Positions 22,941-36,100 of a DNA stretch of 64,000 nucleotides are shown here, one piece after another (within the stretch, counting starts at the first letter, position 1; each line of letters starts with the position of its first letter). The notes below the pieces were generated by a model. That model ran no database searches and was not told the origin of the DNA. It was given only the letters and a program-made list of their open reading frames with translations. The stretch comes from Amaranthus tricolor (lineage: Eukaryota; Streptophyta; Magnoliopsida; Caryophyllales; Amaranthaceae): positions 41,218,422 to 41,282,421 of the forward strand of contig NC_080047.1 of the NCBI RefSeq assembly GCF_026212465.1, read 5' to 3'. The position numbers were made by a program, and so were the translations under genes.

Positions 22941-23967
22941 TGATGCGTAACCGGGGCTGGTTAAGGCCTTGGTTATGCAAGGATGAATGTCGCGCAGAAG
23001 CTTTAATGATTACTACAAACAATACTACGAAATGATCATGCAAAGAACACGAAACAACCACAAACAGAATCAAGAAATCCTTTCTTGATTTTCTGATGGT
23101 GATCCCCTGTGACCCTCCTCTATGATCGATTCTAAACTGATATGTACAAAGCCTTCCAGACCTTGCACTCGAGGTTTCCTTAAAGTATGAAGGTTGCTCC
23201 ACAACTCTTAACACTCCAAGGATCAAAGGTTACTCCGTAGCCTTTGATGAAGTTGCCTCCAACTTCGAAGAAGAAAACAGAAAACTCTTTTGTGAATACC
23301 TCTATTACTTTGATTAATCTCAAATACAAGTTGTTGAACGTCTATTATATGGGGGAGGCCCTCCTTATATAGAGTCCTCAACTAATCATAACAGCTATAA
23401 AGTCACGAGCCTAATTAAAATGCACGTGCTAATACATGGGTACTTAAAACAGAAACAAAACACTTAGACAAATTCTGATCTGCAAATCCTTCGAGCAGCC
23501 CTCCTTCACCTTAGCTTCTAGGACTCCACGTGGCTTTTTAGAGTGGTTTTAGGACTTTGATAGCAAGTTCCTAGTGTAGAGATTCTATTTCAACCCTTGG
23601 TGGCACAAGATACCATGAAACACGATCTACACAACGCGTGCTAGGTGAGCTGGTCAGAACAAGCTTGCTGTTCTGATTTGTACTTCTTGTTGAGTGGCTG
23701 ACCTTCACATCTCATTTCAGTGGGTTTTACATGATGTATAATGATGTTCTTGGGCCAAGGCATGAAGTTCCAAGTATCAAGATTCCATTTCCACTTTATC
23801 CCAGGTCATGGATGCATAGGTTTGGTCTCCACGTGTCGTGCAAGGTGACCTCGTCGCTAGTTCGCTGCTGTGTTGTTTTGAAACCATGAGCTGTTCCCTG
23901 AGGCAGCCTTGTGTACCATGAGCTGTTCCCTTTGCTATCTGTACTTGATGCAACCACATTTGCATCA
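22941..23967 (-). repeat. LTR 5 (outer 5' LTR of the array)
   Basis: 1,027 bp, B-type (G at 23624, A at 23709), with a private T at 23777. The TATA-like box is at 23363-23372. It abuts the right TGTGT duplication and LINE sequence, with no polypurine tract beyond it. Confidence 0.93.
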
Positions 23968-24222
23968 TGTGTCCATTGAAGTCTCCACCTATAAAAACTT
24001 TTTCATCGGTAGGGATGGTATCTATAAGGTCTTTCAAGTTATCCCAAAACTCACGTTTGACTTCCTCATCTAGTCCAATTTGCGGCCCATACACACTAAT
24101 GATTGATATAACCTCTTCTCCCACTACTATTCTAACTAGCATAACCCTGTCATTGCACCTCCTAACTTCTACAACTTGCTTTATCCGATTTACAAACAAA
24201 ACTCTGCCGGATTTTCTGCAGA
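23968..24222 (-). mobile_element. RTE-clade LINE, 5' portion (endonuclease)
   Basis: The minus strand encodes the middle of the AP-endonuclease-like domain: VVEVRRCNDRVMLVRIVVG, ISIISVYGPQ and VFIGGDFNGH. It continues directly with the part left of the array at 4493. No upstream endonuclease start is present, so the LINE was 5'-truncated at about 24222, as is common for LINE insertions. Confidence 0.88.
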
Positions 24223-25222
24223 AACATATATAATTTAAATCGTTTCAAATGATTCTTATAATGTAATTTCTTTACATTTTTTTTCAAAGTTTGTAAACTA
24301 TGATATTTAAATTTTTGATAGATTTCTAGTGCATAATATAATCAGTTGAGTAATTGATTATATTATCAACGTAATAGCCCGATATGAATATTAAGCTTCC
24401 ACATTAGTTTATATGAATTTTATTTAATCAGTTGGTTATTTTCGTGTGGTTACAGTTGGGTTCAGGTCAAGTGTTATCTGACCTGTTTATATATGACCCG
24501 AACACGAACCCGACCTAACCTGATTTGTTTGACAGGCCTACTAAAGTGCCGTTCCAGCCTTCTAGGCTAAAAGTAGCAAAAATATTTTCTTGGTAAAATA
24601 TATTGTTGATAATAATTAATTTTTGCATGATTTGCTCAAAATAAATTTACTTATTATTTATTTTTAAATAAATGCACATATTAAGTATATTTGTTAAAAA
24701 TAAACCAACTTATTGTTTATAACAATCTTCAAAACTTCTTTGAAAGTCAAAAATTATGGAGTTTATTTTTAGCGGATTGAGTAAATATTGATTTATTTTT
24801 TACAATTTCTTCTTTTTTCTTTGTCCTTTAATTTGCATTCTAAATATTTAAAATTTATATTGCATATTCAGAGAAAATATTAGTTTAGACTTTAAACTTA
24901 GAATCCCATTTTATATGTTTGATTGACAAATACAAGTATTACACCTCCCTTTGAGTTTAACTTTTAGTTAAACAAAGCAAATTTCAACGGATAGAGGGAG
25001 TATCCTCATGAAATAACACTCATTTTCATTCTATGATGTCTTTCTATTTTGTCCATATTGTCTTACTCATCACATTATTTTTCATCTATCATCAACAATT
25101 AAAAAAAAATACAGTGACTTTTCTTAATCATTATGCTATAATTCAAAGGTGCAACTAATTCAAAATGAAATATATTTTTTTTTATCTTAATTATTCATTT
25201 CTCTCATCCACTAGTATCTTTC

Positions 25223-25579
25223 GGGTGTTTGGTAATTGGCTTTTACATTGGCTATTGGCTTTTGGCTTATTAATTGGTCAAACAGCAAAAAAAGTGTTTG
25301 GTAAATGGCTTTTAAGCCAGCTGAAAAGCTGACTTTAAGCCAAAATAAAAAGACACTTTAATTAGCTTTTTTGTTGGCTTTTGGTTTATTAAACCACTTT
25401 TTCTTCAATAAACAACCAACAACCAATACCTGAATTTACCAAACATCTTCATAAACAGCTGCCTTTTCAACTAGTTTTAACGCGAACAAAAACAATCAAC
25501 ATTTTCATCTAGTCAAACAAGCCAATAAAAAAGCCAAAAGCTAACAACAAACAGCTAACGGCCAATTGCCAAACAACCC
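25223..25579. mobile_element. MITE with GGGTGTTTGG ends
   Basis: The left end GGGTGTTTGGTAATTGGC mirrors the right end GCCAATTGCCAAACAACCC over about 357 bp. The interior repeats GGCTTTTGGCTTATTA-type text. No ORF. Related sequences occur at 54410-54711 and 54782-55070. This is likely a non-autonomous DNA transposon, possibly hAT-derived. I could not find a clear target duplication. Confidence 0.7.
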
Positions 25580-26995
25580 ACTTGTCTTATTCTCTACAAC
25601 TAAAAATAACTCCTTATTTCCTTCTCATTTAGCCCCTATTATTTTTTGGCCGAAAATTATTAGAAAAGAAAAATGACTTGAAAATAAGTCAAAAAAAAAG
25701 TGAATGATAGAATTGAGTTGTAAAAGTAGAGAGATAATAAATTTATAAATCAAGTTAAAGGAAGGGGAGCGAGATTATTGCCAACAAGAAAATAGTGAAA
25801 AATCAAAAGGACGGTTTAAAATAAAAAGTGATGTAAAATTAAGAGACTAGAGAAGTAACATATAGTATTAGCATATTTCTAATTTAGAGAATGAATTTTT
25901 GTCTCAATTAGAGCAAATACCGTCTTTTTCAGGCAGGATTGAAATCAAATCTTACACAAATAACTCTTTTCTTTTTTCGACCTATCCTATAATAAAAAAA
26001 ATAATTTAAAAAACCACACCTCCATCTTATCAAAATATAAGATACTGGCAAAAAAAACATCTGTAAAAATGGTGAATATTACAATTTTAAATTTTTCAAC
26101 AAATTTTTGGAGCAAGGGTATTAAGTATTTTAATCTAACATGCTTAAACTTTCACTATTTGCAAAACGAAGTATTAAGTTTTACCATTGCTTGATGAGAT
26201 TTGAGTATAAATGTGGGATACATATACAAATATATACTATACTTCAAGTTATCAGATTGATTTTTAGTTAAATGTTTCGTATCGATTTAAAATTAAGTGT
26301 TGTGTTCAATCGTTCATTTTGGTTTTTATGTAAATGTAAATACATTTTTAATATCAGGTTAAATCGAGTTCAATCGCATATTCGGATAAATATTAGGTTA
26401 TCGGATCTCTTTTAAATACCTTTATTACTATTAATAGAAAATAAGACAAGCAATCATGACAATTGAATGGTCATTACCATGCTTTACAAATATAATTAAT
26501 TAAGCTCAATAATGCAAAAAATATACGTTTTTTTGCCGTTAATTAGACCGTCGGTGTCTCTTGTAAGTTTGATGAGGGTCGTGATTTTTCGTTGTATTAC
26601 TTCTTTAGCCTTTCTTTTCATGTTTGATGTTTCCTTTTTGACTTTGATTCACCAAAATTTGGCCCCTCCTCTTTAGATACTGAAATTGTTAAATATAGAT
26701 TTAACGACTAGATATTTATATGATATTGTAATTGAATTTGACTTTGATCTGATTTCAAAATAAATTTAAATTATGTAAAAATTAATATGGATAGAAAAAC
26801 TGATTTTAAATCGATTCTAAACACTTGATTTGAAATCGATTCAATGACCCAAATAAATACTTCTATTTGATTGATATTTTTAACTCAATTTTGATTTAAC
26901 AATCTTGAAATTTTTAATATTTTTTGCTTTCATTTTACATATTTTTTCATGTAAATGGAAGTCATTGTATAAAATATGAAATAATTATAACGGAA

Positions 26996-27343
26996 ATTAT
27001 TAATGGTACCTCTGAGTTTTGGCACTTTATCAATGGTACCCCCTAAGTTTTTTTTATTATTAATGGTACCCTCGTACTATTGAGTGTTTTACAACCGTAA
27101 CCTTTTAAAACTTTTTCCTTTCAAATTCATCTAAAACCGTTAAGTTTTTTCTTTTTCTTTTATTTTTCAATTCAAAACATAAAAGAAAGTTAACGTTTTC
27201 AACGATTTTGGATGGAAAACGTTAAAAAAGATTACGGTTGTAAAACGCTCAATAATACGAGGGTACCATTGATAATAAAAAAACTTGGAGGTAGTAATGA
27301 TAAAGTGTAAAAACACAGGGCTACCATTGATAATTTCCTAGTT
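26996..27343. repeat. Foldback element (long inverted repeat)
   Basis: The left arm (about 26996-27122: AAATTATTAATGGTACC, then CACTTTATCAATGGTACC, then GTTTTACAACCGTAA) is mirrored by the right arm (about 27222-27343: TTACGGTTGTAAAAC, then GGGTACCATTGATAATA, then GCTACCATTGATAATTT). It has no coding content and a short A/T-rich spacer. Confidence 0.75.
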
Positions 27344-28740
27344 ATAATGGTACAAAATATTAAAGAAAGTGTGATCATTTTATTGATAAAATATTGATAA
27401 AAAAAACTTATATAATAAAGAACATGAAAGCATGAAGGGATTGATAAATATGCAAATTTGACATATTTACTGTTAATAATTACAATAAAGTTATCCATAA
27501 GCATTTCAACGATGAAAAGTAGAATAAACAAAAGAAATAGTATAGTTTTTACTAAGAGGGATTAATACTCATAATAGTTCTAGTTATAAGAGTATGGTTG
27601 TGAAAATAATATTTTTAATTTTTTTTATGTTTGTGGTTTTTATATTTATTCTACTAATTTTTTTCATATATATTTTTTAAAGCTTATATCTCCACTTTAT
27701 CTCTATTAACTTTATTATTTAACAAAATAATATCTATACCATCTAAAAATTTTAACTTTTCTTAATTTTTATGAACATTTCTTATAAGAACATTATGTAG
27801 AAAATCATAATGCGGAAATTAGACTGATTTGGGTTTTAAATAATTGATTTGTATTGAATAATTATGAGAGCTACTACCTCTATTTATACAAGTAATAAGG
27901 ACTAACTTAAGGAAACAAAATATCACAAAATATTAAATTTAAGGAAACTAAATTACAATAATATAAAATATAATATTCTACTAAATATTCTTCTTTCCTA
28001 CACATATAATATGAATGGAGGGAGTGCGTCAATAAATTTTGTTTTTCCGATAGATAGTTAAAAATATTAGTTATGATAGGTAGGGATGGACAAGGGTTTA
28101 CGAGCCAATTGGATCCCATTCTATTTTAAGGATAAATATCTAATTTTTTTTGGATATTATGGGTCCGGTTCCTTTTAGAAACATAACGGTTTGAGATGAA
28201 GTGTGGGTTTTAGAAATTTAAGGATTCTAAAAGTCCATGTTACTATTTAAATTATAAACACTTAAAATTCACTTAAGAAAATATTTTCTCAAAAGACAAA
28301 AGTCTAGTTTGAGTCGATCTAAACCCAACTTGTATCACTAATGTCCGAATTTAAATTTAATTATCTAAACTATTAAAATAGACTCTAAATCTAAATCTGA
28401 ACCTAAACTAGAGTCCGAATAAGGATCCAATTTAAACCCATAAATATACATCTCTAATATAAATAACTTCGAAATCATCATCTAGTGAGAATGCAAAGAA
28501 GAAAACGCCATAGATGCCGACTTGCCGTCAAGGGTATGGACCCTCTTATCCTCCAATGTTTGCTAATACTTAAAAAACCAAAGGATTTTAAATAATTGTG
28601 TTACATATAAATAATGTTCATTGCATCCTATTAATATTTCTTTAATTAAATTTTTAATTTGAATGTATTTAAAATCAATTATAGAAACCTCAATAGGATT
28701 TTAATTTTCCAAAACTGAAATTTATGTTTAAAAATTTATG

Positions 28741-29172
28741 GGGAAAATTGCCCGAAATAATCCAACATTTTCATGATTTTCTTACAATAATCCTATCTAC
28801 TGATTAATCATGAATAATTTTTCATAGCGTATTTGCCTAAAACAAACTTGGATAACTGAAATCCGGATGACTTGCTATAGCAAGTTTTATTTTTTAAAAA
28901 AAGATTAATTAAAATAAAATGTCGAAAAAATGTGAAAAAAATGTTAAATTTATTTTAGAATTTTTTATGTAAATTTTTAAATTTTTCTTTAATTTTATAT
29001 CAATTTTCACTTTATTTCTTTGATATATTACCTACTATAACAGGTCATTTGATTATCCGAGTTTATTATAGAAAAATACCCCATAAAGCTAAAATTATTT
29101 ATTGTTAAATTAATAGGTGGGATTATTGTAGAAAAATCATGAAAATATTAGATTATTTTAGGTAATTTTTTC
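28741..29172. repeat. Foldback element (long inverted repeat)
   Basis: The left arm starts GAAAATTGCCCGAAATAATCC and contains CATTTTCATGATTTTCTTACA. The right arm holds the mirrored GGGATTATTGTAGAAAAATC and ATGAAAATATTAGATTATTT and ends TAGGTAATTTTTTC. Total about 430 bp, non-coding. The mirrored arms suggest a MITE. Confidence 0.75.
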
Positions 29173-30664
29173 AATTTTATATGAACTTTTGATTTCTCTT
29201 TTAAATTGATGCTTCTATCTGTTTAAATCGAAAATAATGTACTCTATGATTTTGGAATATCCACACACTTTATGTTCTGTTTAAAAAAACTTATTTCTTC
29301 AATAAAATTTCTAATCATGATATTTTATAATCTCATCTTAAATTTATTTTAGATGAATTTTACATTTTGAATAAAATTTTATTTTAAAGAACTTTTAGAC
29401 TTTTAACATTCAAAATTTTAAAATGAAAATAATGCAAAAATCTTAAGAAAAAAAAATAATGCAAAGGTCAAGTTTTTAATTACTAATTGAATCTATATCA
29501 CACGAGTTCATGACCCATCCATTATTTTTAATTCTTATAATTCCATTTAACTTTTTTTCATTTCATCTAAATATTTTTCTTATTCTTTAGTCTCAAACAA
29601 TTTTTTTCTTACACGTTTTTATGTAGACATTTATTTTACATATTTGTGAATTCATATTTGAAGTGAGGTTGTAATGATAAATAATATTTATTTAAGAAAA
29701 TTGTAAATCACTCTTATATGTCGTCATAGGGCTTTTGATATTTTATTTTTATTTTTTTCTTATTTTGTTTATTTTAATATTATTTATTTTGTCTTTTTGT
29801 GGTTATTTACATATAACTGTTATTGTTCAGGATTTTCTAATTTGAAGTCAGATCATAATCGAGTAGTAAATATTAAATCGTCATGTCTATTTTGCACATC
29901 TAAGGACTTAGGCTAACAGGGGCGAATCTACCTTAGAACCTATGGGGTCACGTGCCTCTAGGTGTTTTTAAAAAAAAAATTCAAAGTAGACTTTTCTAAT
30001 TATTAAGAGTAAAAGTGTAAAATTAATACTGAAGTTTTTTTATGATAAATACTCTCTCATTTTAGTAATTTTGTCTTTTTTTAAATTAGAACAGTTGATT
30101 TATTTTATTTTATTTTTTTAAAAATATATCATATTTAAAATTTTAGCAAGTAAAGATAAAATAGTTATTAATTTTACAAATAAAACACTACTGAAATTTC
30201 GTCCATTAGTTATGCCCCCGAAACTCCCAACCTTGAACCGTAGAGGCAGCACAACCGAAGTTTAAGTGGGCAGTCATATTCACAATTCACCCGCACCGAC
30301 ACCCCCATTGGCATTTGGGCATAATCCCAAGTGAGTGAATCAGTTACTCTTTTGTATTCCCACAACTTCCCATTCCACCCACCATCACATTTTCCTCCCC
30401 ATTTCCTCCTTAATCCAACAAAATCAAACTAATAAACACACCAAATCTCAAATAAACATGCTTTCTTCCTTGTTTTCCACTCTTTTCCCCACTTGTTCGT
30501 TCCTCCATTAATGCTCTTGCTAGCCTAACACAAACAAAGGACATAAAAGGAGTGCACTTATTCCAAGGTCCACAAATTTATGTCAATCCCAATATCTTTT
30601 TCTCCTGAATTTTACCCATGAAACTGACCTTTCCTACATTTAAATAAACCCCATTGCTTTTTTG

Positions 30665-32930
30665 GTAAGTTTCTATCTTTTTCTCTTATTTCTGTCAGTA
30701 TTTCTTCCTTTCATTGATTGATACTTCATAATTTTGTCACATTTCATTTGTTCATCTATTTCTATCTTGAATTGACTACTCTTTTTAATTGCATGACCAT
30801 CTGCTTTATTTCTATCTTTGATCATTTATTGTTGGGTATGTTTATATGCTACATTTTTTATGATTTTTTTTTTTGGTGAAAATTAAGATCATTTCAGTTG
30901 ATTTGCTTTTCTGGGTTCTCATTCTAAATTCTGGGAATCATGGTAAACTTTTTTTTTTTTCCTTTTTTTTTGTTGGGTTTTCTTTTTTCTCTATATAATT
31001 CCATTTTTTACTTGTTGATGGCAATGTATTACTCCCATTTGATGAAACTTTTGTATATTTCTTTATTGCTTGTTTCTTGTTTCTTTCCCCTGTTTTTGAA
31101 GCTATAAACTTTATAGTGTGATCATGATTCATGGGTGTTTTGAATTTAGCATACTCTATTAAACTCTAGTTTATGTAAGAATTTGAGTTGAACAAATGAA
31201 TAATCTTGGATATAAGTTTTAATAATCTTGATTTATGAAAAATTATAAACAAAAAATGATTTAAGCCATAGGGAAGAATCATTGTAGGTGATTGATGTAC
31301 ATTTCTCTTATAATTTTTTATTTTAAAATTTCAATCATGTTTGTTGGTGATTGTGGTACATGAATGACAAATAAAAAATGGGTCTGCATCAGGAGACCAG
31401 TCGCTTTCCAGATTCGATCAAGTTACCCTTTTTTCTTAGGAAAAGATGGAATCTAAAATTACATTAATGTTCTTCATATTGCAAATATTTCTATTTCTAA
31501 ATTTTTGATTTTGTTCTCTATATTGGTAAATTTTCCATTGTATTTATTTCGGGGTGTTTAGCAAATGACTAATAAGTTTGCCAGTTGAATAAGCTGGGCT
31601 GGTTGGAGTGACTGATCTGATTATTTAATTCTATCAAATGATTTGACTAGCGGACTTTCTATTAGATGATTTGACCACCCAACTATGTATTTAGTTCAAA
31701 ATTAACTAAAATTGCCCCGATAAACTATTTACCAAACACCATTGTCTTTTGGGTAAGTATTTATCTTTCTTCTTTCAATCTATTGGTGGGTTGACTGGTC
31801 AGCACTAAGTACTACCATATGGATTGTGGACTGTGATCATACACTCATACCTCATGAGTCATGTGGTTGTTTATAGAAGTATTAATTGTTTGTAAATGTG
31901 CCAAAAATATGAGGCGTTTCATAATGTTTGAAGAAATTAAGGCTTAAATTTGGGACTAATCTTTGCAAATGCTTTCGGCTTCTGTTTATTTGGCTTTTTT
32001 AACTTGCTTTTTCTCTGTATACCACAAACAACTAGCAATAATTTTTCAAAACAAATATTTATGTGGCTTGAACAACCGGCTTAAACTACTCATACAATGA
32101 GCCAGTACTTACCATCTAGTCGAACCGCCTAACAGGTCTAACCAACAACCATTTCACAAACATAGTTGTCGGTATCTGAACACATATAGTTCCTTCTTTT
32201 TTACTAGGCATCATGTCGAAATTCGCTTTTATTGCATCCCCGCTAAGCACCATGGTACCTCTTTAAGAACCAAGAACTCAAATCCTATGTAGGAGTAATA
32301 GTTTGTAGATGGACTTTTATTTTCAAACGTGCTAAAAAGTGTGATACTATTTTTGTGATGAACAAATGGATCCCATTGGTGGGACTAGAGGATTTTGTAC
32401 CACTAGTTGTAGTTTGATATTTTTCCTACTGTTTTCTTTATGATCTTCTTGACAATGTAACCCATTGAATGTTGTTAATTGTTGAGTGTCATCATTTATT
32501 CCTTTTGCTCTTAGGATTTCAATTGCATGATGAAGTTCTTGCCTTTATTTCTTTTACTTTCTTTACGCTTCTTTTTCCTTGATGGTTTTTGATAGTATAT
32601 CTGTTTACCGTCCAGTTCATCATTTTGTCTCATCTCTTAGTGGTATGTGATGATAAATTTGGGGGCTTGTACACAAAACCCACCTAAGACGAGAGTAAAC
32701 TAGATACAAACCAGATGAGGTTCCATCCTAAATGGTAGGAGAAATAGCCCATCAAGTATATATGTCAGTCAACCTCTCTCTAAATCTTTGACGTGGGATC
32801 ACATGTGGTCTATTTTCCAATATGTGACATCTGAAGTTCTAATACTCTACTTAATAATAGATCATATATGTAAGATCCAACATCCAATTGAGATTACCGG
32901 CTGATCGTATGTTTTGATTCTGTGTCGCAG
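30665..32930 (+). other. Probable 5' UTR intron of the gar2-like gene
   Basis: A donor G|GTAAGT at 30664/30665 and an acceptor TGTCGCAG ending at 32930 would place a 2.3-kb intron upstream of the start codon. The region before it (30300-30664) is pyrimidine-rich and promoter-like. No other gene is visible here, apart from a MITE at 31553-31740. The intron is inferred from splice motifs only. Confidence 0.45.
31553..31740. mobile_element. Small MITE in the 5' UTR intron region
   Basis: The ends GGTGTTTAGCAAAT and ATTTACCAAACACC are inverted repeats with two mismatches, spanning about 188 bp. It is non-coding and resembles the 25223-25579 family at its ends. Confidence 0.6.
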
Positions 32931-33113
32931 ATTAAGTAGAGGAGCGATCTGCTCGTAAGGGCTGCTTAATATTACAGTAAAGGTGCAGACTGCAGAACCA
33001 TCTTTTGTATTTTGATTGCCTTTTATGTTTCGGCTCTTTTAAGGCATTCATAGTTGAACTATTTTGCCGTATATACTTCTAGGCGAGGGATTTGAAAGGT
33101 GAGGTGAATAACT

Positions 33114-36100
33114 ATGAGGGAGTCGGAGAAGAAGAAAGTTCAAAAGAACAATCAAACAAAACAATTTGTGAGAACACCAAGGAGAGAAAATAAATCGGTT
33201 CAAGACATTGGCCGTAGACCCTCAAATGCAAAAGAATCTAATCCTAAGGCTTCGCGTGCCAAGCCTGCGTCTAATAGCGTTGTGAGTGATACCAATGTGG
33301 GCACCGAGCCCCCGGAAGTTTATGAAAATGTTGTTATACATTATGTGGATGATGCATACAGGTCAGGGGATGCAGTTCAAGTTCCTAACGGGCAGGAACC
33401 CGCTGCAGCTGGAGATAAGTCTGATGATTTAGAGGATAGTTCTAGTGAGTTCGGGAAGGATATTCAACCGACAAAGGGAGATGATTCCGATTATGAATCT
33501 TTAAAAGGTTCAACATTGTCTCAAGATGACGATGAGAAAATAGATGGAGCTCCCACTATGACTAAAAATAATCTTAAGAGTAGTTCATCTGATGTTTCAT
33601 CTCATGCCTCTAAGAGCAACGTGGGTGTAAAATCGTTCGATTCCTCTCCACCAAGAAAGCCGATGAATTCCAATGGTTCACATGTGCATGCAACAGATTC
33701 TTCCGATGACAAAAAGTCTCCGTTGACAAATCAAGAACTGTTTGATGATGCTTCAAATGACATTAAAAGTACTGAAAGTGATGATGATAGTGTTGGTGCT
33801 GAAGAAAATGTCGACTTTGAGCAAGAAAAAGCAGCCTTGAAACAAAAGGCTGAGATCATGGAAAGTAAGCTTGAAAAGCTGGAGGATGAGCTTAGAGTAG
33901 TTGCTGCTCTTGAGATCTCTCTTTATTCTGTGATACCCGAGCATGGGAGCTCTGCACACAAGGTGCATACACCTGCTCGACGTCTTTCTCGACTGTATAT
34001 ACACGCGTGCAAACATTGGAGTCGGAATAAGAGAGCGGCAATTGCTAAAAATATTGTTTCAGGGCTTATTTTGGTAGGCAGAACATGTGGAAATGATGTT
34101 GCAAGGTATTTCTTAAATGTGGATCCACCCTGTGTTATTGAGATGCTTTTTTGTATACTTGTATCTGTCAAGGAACCATCTCAACCAAAAGCTTAAGCTG
34201 ATGGTTGAGGCCCCAAGATATGTTATATACTCTAACACATCCCCTCACACGAGAGCACTTTGGGCTAAAAGTGTGGATTCAGTACATACTCTCCTCATAC
34301 CTAGCACTTAATATTCCACTTTAAATGAGGGGTGGTTAAGATTCGAACAAGTGACCTCTTGTCACGCTAGCTAATGATACCATGTCAAGGAACCAATTCA
34401 ACCAAAAGCTTAAGCTGATGGTTGAGACGCCAATATATATTATATACTCTTAAGAGTATCATGATCACTTCTATACTAATGTGGATTCTCATTTCTGATT
34501 TTCAAGGTTAATGTTTTGGCTCTCCAACGCTGTCGTTCTGAGGGAAATCATCTCACAAGCATTTGGCATCTCTAGCCAGACGAGTCCTCCCACGCTCAGT
34601 GTGCCAATTGTTAGTAAGAATTCTAATAGGAAGCAAGTGAATATGATCAACCAGATGTTTGAAGATTGGGAAGAAACCAGTACTTTCACTTCTTCTTTAG
34701 GAAAAGTTGAGTCGTGGATTTTCTCTCGGGTCGTTGAGTCGGTCTGGTGGCAGGTAGTTAAAATATCTGGCTTAGATCTTATGTTTCAATTCCTAAATTT
34801 CAAGAGGTGAATTCTGGGCAATAATTTGATGTATAAACAATAAGATTCATTTTCTTTGTCCTTCCCACAGGCACTAACACCGAATATGCTATCGCCTGTC
34901 GAGGAATTGATCAGCCAAAAGAGCATCGGAAAATTGCTAGGTCCATCTTTGGGCGATCAACAACAAGGAACCTTATCCATTGAACTGTGGAAAAATGCAT
35001 TTCAGAGTGCATTTGAGAGGCTTTGTCCTGTTCGTGCTGCAGGGCATGAATGTGGATGTATCCCCGTATTGGCAAGGACGGTGCGTAATCTACTGCATCT
35101 TTGCTCGATTTTTTTTGTTTCTCTAGTGCATCTCATGACAAAACATGTTTTCTAGACTTCATACATTTGGCTGTCTTAAGCTAGATTTCTGCTTTGGTTC
35201 ATAAATAGGTGATGGAACAATGTGTTGAAAGATTAGACGTGGCTATGTTCAATGCGATTCTTAGAGAATCTGCTCATCAGATTCCGACAGATCCAGTTTC
35301 AGATCCCATAGTAGACTCGCGGGTTCTACCAATTCCAGCCGGAGACTTCAGCTTTGGGTCCGGTGCTCAACTAAAGAATTCAGTACGCAACGCATTTAAC
35401 TATTTATCTTTGTTTCTCCTTTGAGAAAGTAATGGAAACTTGGAATGTTCAGAAAATTTTGTCGGTGGAATTGGCCGGTGTTTAATTTCTTTGCAATTCT
35501 TCAGGTTGGCAATTGGTCGAGGTGGTTTTCTAATCATCTTGGCTTGGAATTGGACACCCTCCCGAGCGATGATCCTGAGACCAACAATGATGATCACCAG
35601 ACTACACGGGCCAAAACTAAATGTTTCTGCCTTCTTAATGAACTGAGTGAGCTCTTGATGCTCCCTAAAGATATGCTTATGGACGAGTCTATAAGAAAAG
35701 AGGTAAAAAGCTTAGTCCATTTGCTGCATAAAACACGACATAAGCATCATTTACAATTTGATCTTTTAGAATTAAAATACGGGTTTTTATTTTGTGCGTC
35801 TGCAGGTTTGTCCTTCGATTAATCTCGGTGTGATCAAACGAGTCTTGTGCTACTTCACTCCCGATGAGTTTTGTCCAGATCCTGTTCCCGGAGAGGTCTT
35901 AGAGGCACTGAATGCCGAGGTAGAAAAAATAAGTGCTTTTTTCTTTCTTAATAATCACATTTCAATTTTATACAATCTCGAATAATAGGTTGTTTTGTAG
36001 TTTTAGTTAGTAAAAAAGCTTTGCTTTTTAGAAATGACCTCTTTGTTATTACAAGGGTAAGGTTGCTACATCCGACCCCCAAATCCCATTTCGGAGGGAG

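Larger units (their letters stand above)
4494..23967 (-). mobile_element. Tandem array of a non-autonomous LTR retrotransposon (5 LTRs, 4 internals)
   Basis: Units begin at 4494, 7716, 10938, 19719 and 22941. The spacing is exactly 3,222 bp, apart from one interval enlarged by 5,559 bp through a nested Copia plus its duplication. Each unit is a 1,027-bp LTR (TGATGC...GCATCA) and a 2,195-bp internal region. The element reads on the minus strand: 5' LTR at the right end, tRNA-iMet-type primer binding site, leader, one 371-codon ORF, polypurine tract, 3' LTR at the left end. A single full element would be 4,249 bp. No protease, integrase or reverse transcriptase is encoded, so it must depend on another element. 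One pair of target duplications bounds the whole array, which points to one insertion followed by LTR-LTR unequal exchange. I cannot assign it to Copia or Gypsy. Confidence 0.93.
24226..30300. other. AT-rich spacer with MITE and foldback elements
   Basis: About 6 kb without a supportable gene. It contains the elements listed separately at 25223-25579, 26996-27343 and 28741-29172, plus many A/T homopolymers. A GGGAGTATCC-type MITE end lies near 24995. Short open frames (27232-27531, 27907-28119) look random. Confidence 0.6.

Noticed and set aside
4494..23967. Reading the periodic array as satellite DNA or a segmental gene duplication
   Set aside because: Primer binding sites, polypurine tracts, TG...CA ends and 5-bp duplications identify LTR retrotransposon units.
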